A stretch of DNA of 24,040 nucleotides from a virus, in IMG/VR virus record IMGVR_UViG_3300001242_000090, positions 1 through 24,040 of that record; one strand, 5' to 3'. Position numbers and translations under genes: made by a program. Below, piece after piece: positions 6,368-11,829 of the stretch. Below the pieces are notes generated by a model, which searched no databases, had not been told where the DNA came from, and saw nothing but the letters and a program-made list of their open reading frames with translations. Position 1 is the first letter of the stretch, and the number at the start of each line of letters is the position of its first letter.

Positions 6368-7020
6368 AAACGAAGATTAATATCATGTCAATTTTCTTTT
6401 CAATCTCCGGAGAGGTCAATATCTGGCCGCAAGGAGCCCCGACCATATTCATTCGTTTTGCTGGTTGCAATTTGGCTTGCCACTATTGCGATACCAAACA
6501 ATCAATCAATGCTGCCGGTACCCAGATGACTGTCGAAGAAATAGTCGAGCAGGTCAAATCTTTTGATTGTCAGCGGGTTTTGATCACCGGCGGGGAACCC
6601 CTATTACAAAAGAATGGTCTACAGGCATTAATCAGAGAACTTGATATCCAGGGATATGTGACTAGTGTTGAAACAAATGGATCTCTTCCCCTGGATATCC
6701 TTCCTGAGCATCCGGATTGCTGGGTGGTCGATATCAAGATGCCGGGGAGTGGATATTTTGATTCTATGATCCTGCCGGAAAAACACCTGGAAGATGCCGA
6801 AGTCTGGGATAATTTGATTTTCAAATTCCCAATTGAGAATGAACGAGACTTCCAAACCGCGGCCGATATTATAAAGGATCTGAGCGAACACGCGGCCGGA
6901 TTCGCTCTTTCCCCGATTTCCCCCTTGACTGCAATTGAATTATGGGGATGGATGGTCAGAGCCGGATTGACTCATTGTATCCTAAATACCCAGATTCATA
7001 AGTTTTTAAAATTAGAATAG
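6364..7020 (+). CDS. queE: 7-carboxy-7-deazaguanine synthase QueE (radical SAM)
   Basis: The radical SAM cluster motif CNLACHYC (C35, C39, C42) is followed by TGGEPLL at 75-81. The C-terminal SPISP and LNTQIHKFLKLE segments match QueE. The enzyme turns 6-carboxy-tetrahydropterin into 7-carboxy-7-deazaguanine using S-adenosylmethionine and a [4Fe-4S] cluster. Length (218 residues) is normal. The start overlaps queD by ATGA, so the two are translationally coupled. The queC and folE genes follow further on, separated by two unrelated genes and a promoter-like repeat. Confidence 0.94.
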   Translation: MKTKINIMSIFFSISGEVNIWPQGAPTIFIRFAGCNLACHYCDTKQSINAAGTQMTVEEIVEQVKSFDCQRVLITGGEPLLQKNGLQALIRELDIQGYVTSVETNGSLPLDILPEHPDCWVVDIKMPGSGYFDSMILPEKHLEDAEVWDNLIFKFPIENERDFQTAADIIKDLSEHAAGFALSPISPLTAIELWGWMVRAGLTHCILNTQIHKFLKLE

Positions 7021-7024
7021 ACTG

Positions 7025-7045
7025 CCGGCAGAATTATTTTGCCGG
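7025..7045 (+). other. CCGGCA/TGCCGG hairpin after queE
   Basis: A 6-bp hairpin (7025-7030 with 7040-7045) lies just after the queE stop. No T-run follows, so it may be a weak terminator, a protein-binding site or an mRNA end-stabilising hairpin. Confidence 0.35.
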
Positions 7046-7063
7046 AATGTAAAATATTTCCGT

Positions 7064-7101
7064 AGAAAATCATTCGAAAACAGTATAATAGGATAGAAGA
7101 T
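7064..7101 (+). promoter_or_regulatory. Promoter-like repeat, copy B
   Basis: TATAAT at 7084-7089 sits in AGTATAATAGGATAGAAGATA, identical over 20 bases to copy D at 18014-18033. AGAAAA 14 bases upstream of TATAAT is also shared with copy D, but the inverted repeat is not preserved. It lies 73 bases before the 7162 gene and probably drives it. Confidence 0.6.
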
Positions 7102-7161
7102 AAAAATGGTCAGTGTGATCATTTGCCAGGATTTCCAAACCAAGAATAAAGGAGAATTGCC

Positions 7162-7965
7162 ATGAGTGAACCCAAACGCCCCGAATTGATTGCTGCCGCA
7201 AAGGAATTGAACACCCTGCTGGACCCCGATCCCAAGATCAAGACGGTCGGCGTAAAGACTGATGAATTGACCAAGGCTATTGTGGTAGCGGCCGGCCTGC
7301 TCGATAAGGGGGATTCCCTGACGACCGAAACCCACGCCGTCCTCTGCGCCCTGGAAGTTGAGTTACCGGAAGGCCTGGTCATTGCCGCTGCCGATGCGGA
7401 TGATGAAAATGGCGATAATGCCCAGGAAGAGAAAAAGCCCGAGCCGGCAATTGAGCGGGAAGACCTGGTTGCCCTGATCGAAGAAATGAACAAGGTCATG
7501 GATCTGGACCCGGCAATCGAAGCCAGTGAGAAATCAAGCATCGACGGTCTCAAGAAACTGATCCATGATAATTGCTACGATAAGGGCGAGTGCCAGGTCT
7601 TTGATACCGACAAATTCAGCCCCGAAGCATGGGAAACCTTGACGGTCCTGGGTGTCCGGCCGGTAGTTACCAAGAAGGCCAAGGATAAGCCGGCAAAAGC
7701 CGAGAAGGCAGAAAAGCCCGCCAAGGCCGGAAAAGCGGAGAAGGCTGAGAAGCCGGCAAAGGCCAAGAAAGAGAAAAAGGAAAAATCCCCCGGCACCCCT
7801 TCCAATAAGCGGATTGTTTATGACCTCTTTGCGGCCGGCGAGAAGGATCAGGCAAAAATGCTGAAAGCCACGAATGATGCTGTATCCGCCACGACCATCA
7901 AGATTTGGATCTCCATGTGGGCCAAGGGTAAAAACCTGCCGGCAGGTATCAAAGCCGCCGAATGA
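7162..7965 (+). CDS. Basic DNA-binding-type protein with repeated domain and Lys/Ala-rich tail
   Basis: The 267-residue product has two similar acidic N-terminal modules (IAAAKELNTLLDPDPKI near 10-26 and LVALIEEMNKVMDLDPAIE near 102-120), then a stretch of repeated (E)KAEKPAK-type units like histone H1 tails (about 172-212). A compact C-terminal module follows (NKRIVYDLFAAGEKD ... TTIKIWISMWAKGKNLPA) that resembles a helix-turn-helix. It starts with ATG after AAAGGAGAATTGCC and has its own promoter-like repeat. It may be a nucleoid-type or regulatory DNA-binding protein. That function is inferred from composition only. It overlaps the next gene by ATGA. Confidence 0.65.
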   Translation: MSEPKRPELIAAAKELNTLLDPDPKIKTVGVKTDELTKAIVVAAGLLDKGDSLTTETHAVLCALEVELPEGLVIAAADADDENGDNAQEEKKPEPAIEREDLVALIEEMNKVMDLDPAIEASEKSSIDGLKKLIHDNCYDKGECQVFDTDKFSPEAWETLTVLGVRPVVTKKAKDKPAKAEKAEKPAKAGKAEKAEKPAKAKKEKKEKSPGTPSNKRIVYDLFAAGEKDQAKMLKATNDAVSATTIKIWISMWAKGKNLPAGIKAAE

Positions 7966-8369
7966 AACGAATAGCCTTCATAGGTTGTTCAAAGAGGAAG
8001 AAAACCTCCCCCTGCCAGGCAAAGGACCTGTATCAGGGGGAGTTGTTTAAAAAATCTCTTCGTTATTGCCAACAAGAAAAATTCGACGAAATATATATTC
8101 TGTCTGCCAAATATGGATTGGTCTTTTTACAAGATATCATCCAGCCGTACGAAAAAACCCTGAATACATTTACAGAAGACGAAAAGAAAAATTGGTCCGA
8201 TAAAGTAAAACAACAAATTTTAGAAAAGAATATTTCCGGGGAATTTTGGTTCTTTTGCGGAAGCAATTACCATAAACATTTTGAAGGTGAAAAACCTTTA
8301 TTTGGTTTATCCCTTGGATATCAATTAAACTGGTTCAATCAAAAATTAAAAAAGGGGTTCAATCTATGA
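7962..8369 (+). CDS. DUF6884-like protein
   Basis: The pattern IAFIGCSKRK near the N-terminus, KDLYQGELFKKS and then IYILSAKYGLVFLQDIIQPYEKTL matches the DUF6884 family, small proteins with a Rossmann-like fold often seen in phages. The biochemical role is not clear to me from sequence. Its place directly before queC, with ATGA overlaps on both sides, suggests it may act in 7-deazaguanine or nucleotide chemistry, but that is inference from context. Its base composition is more AT-rich than queC next to it, which hints at separate acquisition. Confidence 0.6.
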   Translation: MKRIAFIGCSKRKKTSPCQAKDLYQGELFKKSLRYCQQEKFDEIYILSAKYGLVFLQDIIQPYEKTLNTFTEDEKKNWSDKVKQQILEKNISGEFWFFCGSNYHKHFEGEKPLFGLSLGYQLNWFNQKLKKGFNL

Positions 8370-9028
8370 AAATCGTCTTATCGCTATCCGGCGGGATGGA
8401 TTCCGCCGCCCTGCTCGGGACCCTGCTCGGGACTGGCCATGAAGTTTTTGCCGTCTCTTTCTTCTATGGTTCCAAGCACAATCAGTATGAATTGGAAGCC
8501 GCCCGGAAGCTGACCGAGCATTATGGTATAAAGCGGCAGTCAATGGATATCTCCGGGATCTTCGCCGGGTTCAAGTCGGCCCTGCTGAAAGAGGATTCCC
8601 GGTCGATCCCGGAAGGTCATTATGAAGACCGTACTATGGTACAAACGGTCGTACCTGGGCGGAATATGATCTTCTCGGCTATCCTTGCGGGGTTGGCCCA
8701 ATCATTCGAGTACGACGCGGTAGCGCTCGGTATCCATGCAGGGGATCATACCATCTATCCGGATTGCCGGCCAGTCTTCAAAGAAAGCATGGATCTGGCC
8801 ATTAAAACCGCTTCTGAGTATTCGGTTTCCTTGTATGCCCCTTTCCTGGGAATGAGCAAGGGAGATATCGTCAAGGTCGGGATGGAGCACAAAGTTCCTT
8901 TTAAATTGACCCGCACCTGTTATAAGGATCAGTCTTTGTCTTGTGGAAAATGTGGATCATGTACCGAAAGATTGGAAGCATTCGCCGAGAATGGCCTGGT
9001 TGATCCGATTCAGTATGCGGTAAAGTAA
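8366..9028 (+). CDS. queC: 7-cyano-7-deazaguanine (preQ0) synthase QueC
   Basis: The ATP-pyrophosphatase loop LSGGMDSAAL (SGGMDS at 8-13), VVPGRNM near 95-101, GIHAGDH and the zinc cluster C185, C193, C196 and C199 (CYKDQSLSCGKCGSC) are all present. QueC converts 7-carboxy-7-deazaguanine to preQ0 with ATP and ammonia. Length 220 residues is normal and there is no fused amidotransferase domain (Gat-QueC). The start overlaps the DUF6884-like gene by ATGA. FolE follows after a 12-base gap containing AGGAGG. Confidence 0.95.
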   Translation: MKIVLSLSGGMDSAALLGTLLGTGHEVFAVSFFYGSKHNQYELEAARKLTEHYGIKRQSMDISGIFAGFKSALLKEDSRSIPEGHYEDRTMVQTVVPGRNMIFSAILAGLAQSFEYDAVALGIHAGDHTIYPDCRPVFKESMDLAIKTASEYSVSLYAPFLGMSKGDIVKVGMEHKVPFKLTRTCYKDQSLSCGKCGSCTERLEAFAENGLVDPIQYAVK

Positions 9029-9040
9029 ATAGGAGGCTCC

Positions 9041-9925
9041 GTGAAAAGAATTATTACAAATGAAGAAGTAGAACTTGCTTGCCTGCCAATAATAAAATCA
9101 ATCCCAAAAGATGAACTAGGGTTTGGTGGGCCGAGTTTTTATGGTGTGCCGCGCGGAGGAATTGCCCCTGCATATATGCTGGCCGGATTAACCGATGGTT
9201 CCGTAGCGGATCATCCTAAAAAAGCCGACTATATTATTGATGACCTGATTGATTCCGGCAGTACCCGAGATCGATACGCCAAACTCTATCCCGACACTCC
9301 ATTCATTACTCTTTTTGAAAAAACCGATCCGATGGAATGGCTGGTCTTCCCCTGGGAAGTTACCGAGCAGGGCCATGACACCTCTGCGGAAGATATCCCA
9401 TCTCGTTTTTTAGAATTTATCGGAGAGGATTTAAATCGGGATGGATTAAAAGAAACTCCAAAACGAATGATTAAAGCCTGGAAAGAAATTTTCAGCGGAT
9501 ATGAACAAAATCCATCTGATGTTATAAAAACTTTCGAATCAGATGGATATGATCAAATAGTCCTTTTACGGGATATTGAATTATATTCCATGTGCGAACA
9601 TCACGCATTACCATTTGTAGGCCGGGCACATGTCGCATATATTCCTGGAGGCAAGGTTATCGGTATTTCAAAGCTCGCAAGACTGATTGATATCTTTTCC
9701 AAAAGATTACAAATTCAAGAAAGAATAGGAGATCAGGTGACCTCAATTCTCATGAATGAATTGAATGCCCAGGGAGCCGCCTGCATAATTGAAGCAGATC
9801 ATTTCTGTATCAGAATGAGGGGCGTCGGAAAGCAGCATTCTACTATGGTAACCTCTTCAATGAAAGGCGTATTTTTAACTAAGCCTGAAGCAAGATCCGA
9901 GTTATTGAGTTTGATCCGGTCATGA
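9041..9925 (+). CDS. folE: Phosphoribosyltransferase-like domain fused to GTP cyclohydrolase I (FolE)
   Basis: Residues 1-105 look like a type I phosphoribosyltransferase: YGVPRGGIAPAY near 34-45 and the PRPP-loop motif YIIDDLIDSGST at 64-75. Residues 117-294 are GTP cyclohydrolase I: MCEHHALPF (C185, H187, H188), GISKLARLIDIFSKRLQIQE, a second zinc Cys in ADHFCIRMRGV (C256) and KQHSTMVTSS. FolE turns GTP into dihydroneopterin triphosphate, the first step to preQ0. Start is GTG at 9041 after AGGAGGC. The end overlaps the first MKIYLA ORF by ATGA. The fused domain's substrate is unknown; handling of a purine or deazapurine base is a reasonable guess. Confidence 0.9.
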   Translation: MKRIITNEEVELACLPIIKSIPKDELGFGGPSFYGVPRGGIAPAYMLAGLTDGSVADHPKKADYIIDDLIDSGSTRDRYAKLYPDTPFITLFEKTDPMEWLVFPWEVTEQGHDTSAEDIPSRFLEFIGEDLNRDGLKETPKRMIKAWKEIFSGYEQNPSDVIKTFESDGYDQIVLLRDIELYSMCEHHALPFVGRAHVAYIPGGKVIGISKLARLIDIFSKRLQIQERIGDQVTSILMNELNAQGAACIIEADHFCIRMRGVGKQHSTMVTSSMKGVFLTKPEARSELLSLIRS

Positions 9926-10097
9926 AAATTTACCTGGCCGGCAATACCCCTGATCGAGTAAAAGAAGAAAAGTTATTTCGAAAGAATGGAATTTGCCCCC
10001 CCGCAGACTCATGGCTTATCATTATCTCATCTGTGATAAATCGGTAATGGAGATGTTTAAATATTTCATCCAAGGTTCCATCCAGAAAAAGAAATGA
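9922..10097 (+). CDS. MKIYLAG cassette i: short DpdA-N-terminus-like ORF, out of frame at C7
   Basis: As written, ATG 9922 gives MKIYLAGNTPDRVKEE and stops at 10046-10048. Across the C7 tract (9996-10002) one extra C changes the frame to RRLMAYHYLICDKS and runs to a TGA at 10095-10097. That stop overlaps the next ATG (10094) as ATGA, exactly as neighbouring genes do. The restored product is 58 residues. Its MKIYLAG start and RLMAYHYL motif match the first 30-50 residues of the dpdA product and the other cassettes. The start also overlaps the folE stop. Function unknown; it could be a phase-variable small protein or a partial dpdA copy. Confidence 0.5.
9996..10002 (+). repeat. C7 tract in cassette i
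   Basis: Seven C lie between the MKIYLAG start and the RLMAYHYL motif; C8 (or C5) would join them in one frame. Confidence 0.8.
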
Positions 10098-10257
10098 AGA
10101 TTTATTTAGCCGGGGTTCCGGGGGGGGCAGTCCCGGGTATTGCAAAAGGGAGATTGAACTGATTGATAAAAATCTATTTAAAACCAGATTACATTCTTTT
10201 TATCATCTAAAAATCACGAATAATAGTATAATAAAGCAGAAGAAAAAGAAGTCGTAA
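10094..10257 (+). CDS. MKIYLAG cassette ii: short DpdA-N-terminus-like ORF, out of frame at G8
   Basis: ATG 10094 reads MKIYLAGVPGGAVPG and stops at 10160-10162. With one more G in the G8 tract (10120-10127) the frame continues through KREIELIDKNLFKTRLHSF and YHLK to a TAA at 10255-10257, three bases before the dpdA ATG at 10261. The motif TRLHSFYHL aligns with RLLSFWDI of DpdA and RLLSYHHI of cassette vi. A promoter-like element (copy C) lies within the 3' part of the restored frame. The clean fit of the restored stop to the next start argues that the longer frame is biologically real. Confidence 0.48.
10120..10127 (+). repeat. G8 tract in cassette ii
   Basis: Eight G separate MKIYLAGVP from the TRLHSFYHL motif; G9 would put both in one frame. 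Confidence 0.8.
10208..10242 (+). promoter_or_regulatory. Promoter-like repeat, copy C, before dpdA
   Basis: TATAAT at 10227-10232 in AGTATAATAAAGCAGAAGA, with AAAATCAcGAA upstream matching AAAATCAttcGAA of copy B. It lies about 30 bases before the dpdA ATG, so dpdA may have its own transcript. Confidence 0.5.
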
Positions 10258-10260
10258 ACC

Positions 10261-11293
10261 ATGAAAATCAACTTTGCCGGCACCCCAGGAACGAGAGAGA
10301 GAGAGAGAGAGGAAATGGCAAAGCCTGATTAACAAGCGCCTCCTCTCTTTCTGGGATATTTCTCAAAATCAATTTAACATACCATTTGCCTTCGAATTAT
10401 CTATGGAAACTAAAGTCGACATCTTCCTTGACTCCGGCGCTTTCTCCGCATTTACCCAGGGCGTAGAAATCGATATTAACGAGTATATCGAATTCATAAA
10501 AGCCCATAAGGATCACCTTGAGGTATATGCCAATCTTGATGTTATTGGTTCCCCGGAAGGCACATGGCGGAATCAGCGGCGCATGGAGAAGGCCGGGGTC
10601 AATCCCCTCCCCTGTTTCCATTATGGCGAAGATCCCAAGTGGCTGCAGATGTATTTATCCAGGGGCTACGACTATATTGCCCTTGGCGGCATGGTTCCTA
10701 TCTCAACCCCTGATCTGAGAATATGGCTGGATGATATCTGGAAAAATTACCTGACCGATAAAGACGGGATGCCGATTATCAAGGTGCATGGGTTTGGATT
10801 GACCAGCAACTCCTTGATGCGGCGATATCCCTGGTGGTCGGTAGATAGTACGAGCTGGGTAATGACTGGCCGGATGGGCGGGGTATATGTCCCGAAATTC
10901 AAGGACGGCAAATACGACTATTCAGAAGACTGCTGGAAGGTCCAGGTCAGCAATCGCAGCCCAAGTAAAAACGAGGCCGGCAAACACCTGGAATCCTTTT
11001 CCCCAATTGCCCGGCAGAATATTGAAAAGTATTTTACCGCCAAAGGATTCAAGGTTGGAGTATCCAAATTTAGGACGGTTGATGCCAAATACGAATTAAA
11101 AGAAGATGAGAAATGGAATGGCAAGGAGGCTGGCGGAAAGAGGGAGGTCGAAAAAATAATCGAGGGCGGTCTCTCCAATGATTACAAGCAGCGAGATGAA
11201 CTGAATATTATCTACTTTCTGGATCTGGAAAAGAACTGGCGGGCCTGGCCGTGGCCGTTTCAACCAAAGGTATCGAGGAGTTTTTCGTTATAA
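10261..11293 (+). CDS. dpdA: DpdA-like 7-deazaguanine DNA transglycosylase, frame broken at a (GA)9 repeat
   Basis: The product resembles tRNA-guanine transglycosylase-type enzymes of the phage DpdA group: LDSGAFSAF (the TDSGGFQ-like active-site loop), YANLDVIG, CFHYGED, YIALGGMV, VHGFGLTS and WWSVDSTSW, whose Asp would be the nucleophile. DpdA enzymes exchange guanine in DNA for preQ0 or a derivative. ATG 10261 (MKINFAGTPGTRERE) fits the family start, but that frame ends at 10330-10332. One more GA unit would connect it to KWQSLINKRLLSFWDI and the main frame. A TTG at 10274 is in the main frame but lacks a ribosome binding site and gives an Arg/Glu-repeat start. The gene therefore appears switched off or expressed by frameshift in this sequence. 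The stop overlaps the next ATG. Confidence 0.8.
10293..10310 (+). repeat. (GA)9 dinucleotide repeat in dpdA
   Basis: Nine GA units follow 32 bases into the ATG-initiated frame. Ten units (or seven) would join the ATG start to the DpdA catalytic frame. A dinucleotide repeat is not the usual place for homopolymer sequencing error. Confidence 0.9.
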
Positions 11294-11517
11294 TGCGCAT
11301 TTACCTTGCAACTTGGCTCCTGGAGATATCACAAGGAGAATCCCTGACCAAAGCAAATGGCCGGCATTGCCTCTTGAGTTATTTTCACACCAAAGAAAAA
11401 GAAGCCGATTTTGATCAATACTGTAAAACCGGAACCAATAGAAACAATCAAAAAGATGAAAATATATCTGGCTGGCAACGGGGCGATGCCAAAAGAACAA
11501 AGAGAAAGTCTGTATAA
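11293..11517 (+). CDS. Cassette iv: MRIYLATWL small protein
   Basis: ATG 11293 overlaps the dpdA stop (TAATG). The product begins MRIYLATWLLEISQGESLTK and has RHCLLSYFHTKEKEADFDQY, the same start and LLSY motif as the other cassettes but with a different spacer. It lacks a C or G tract. The current frame runs to 11517. With one extra base in the A5 run near 11450-11454 it would instead end at a TGA overlapping the next ATG (11456), which would match the local ATGA pattern. It may be a separate conserved subfamily of the same small proteins. Function unknown. Confidence 0.5.
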   Translation: MRIYLATWLLEISQGESLTKANGRHCLLSYFHTKEKEADFDQYCKTGTNRNNQKDENISGWQRGDAKRTKRKSV

Positions 11518-11645
11518 TGGTTGCCCCCCCCCGATTGAAGAGGCGGCTTTTATCATTCTTTGAAGTCCAGCCCGGAAGATTTTGTCATTCTCAATGGAAT
11601 TGGTTACATGAAAATATACTTAGCAAGCATCGCACCAGGCCATGA
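11456..11645 (+). CDS. MKIYLAG cassette v: short DpdA-N-terminus-like ORF, out of frame at C9
   Basis: ATG 11456 reads MKIYLAGNGAMPKEQRES, then after a C9 tract (11524-11532) goes to a stop at 11561-11563. With eight C the frame becomes RLKRRLLSFFEVQPGRF and continues HENILSK to a stop at 11643-11645. The motif KRRLLSFFEV aligns with NKRLLSFWDI of DpdA. The restored end overlaps the start of cassette vi by 38 bases, so a second change may have occurred downstream. Function unknown. Confidence 0.48.
11524..11532 (+). repeat. C9 tract in cassette v
   Basis: Nine C separate the MKIYLAG start from KRRLLSFFEV; C8 would put both in one frame. Confidence 0.8.
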
Positions 11646-11829
11646 GGGGGGGGCGGATCTTCCTGCTTTAAAAATCGATAAGCGCCTTTTATCATACCAT
11701 CATATACTCGGGAATAACTTCGGTTCTACTATTGTATTTAACGCCTTAATAGGAGAAGAGCATGCAGTTAAAAAGAACGGAATTGATAGCCGCCCTGGAA
11801 GAAGTAAAGCCAGGACTCGCCCAGCGTGA
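11608..11829 (+). CDS. MKIYLA cassette vi: short DpdA-N-terminus-like ORF, in frame at G8
   Basis: ATG 11608 reads MKIYLASIAPGHEGGADLPA and, across a G8 tract (11646-11653), stays in frame through KIDKRLLSYHHILGNNFGS and a further 30 or so residues. It then runs 68 bases into the sliding clamp gene in another frame, so the true end may differ. This is the only tract-bearing cassette whose start and RLLSY motif are joined in this sequence, i.e. the 'on' state; one base more or less would stop it within about 10 to 12 codons. An in-frame extension upstream to TTG 11560 is probably not used. Confidence 0.48.
   Translation: MKIYLASIAPGHEGGADLPALKIDKRLLSYHHILGNNFGSTIVFNALIGEEHAVKKNGIDSRPGRSKARTRPA
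11646..11653 (+). repeat. G8 tract in cassette vi
   Basis: Eight G between MKIYLASIAPGHE and KRLLSYHHI. Here the count keeps both in frame. Confidence 0.8.

Noticed and set aside
10274-10332. TTG 10274 as the normal dpdA start
   Set aside because: It has no ribosome binding site and gives an Arg/Glu-repeat N-terminus, while ATG 10261 in the neighbouring frame gives the family-like MKINFAG; I therefore prefer a frame switch, though the TTG start cannot be excluded.
11505-11520. TATAAT in CTGTATAATGG as a further copy of the promoter repeat
   Set aside because: It lacks the AGAAAA box at the right distance and the AGGATAGAAG extension, and lies in the coding part of cassette v.
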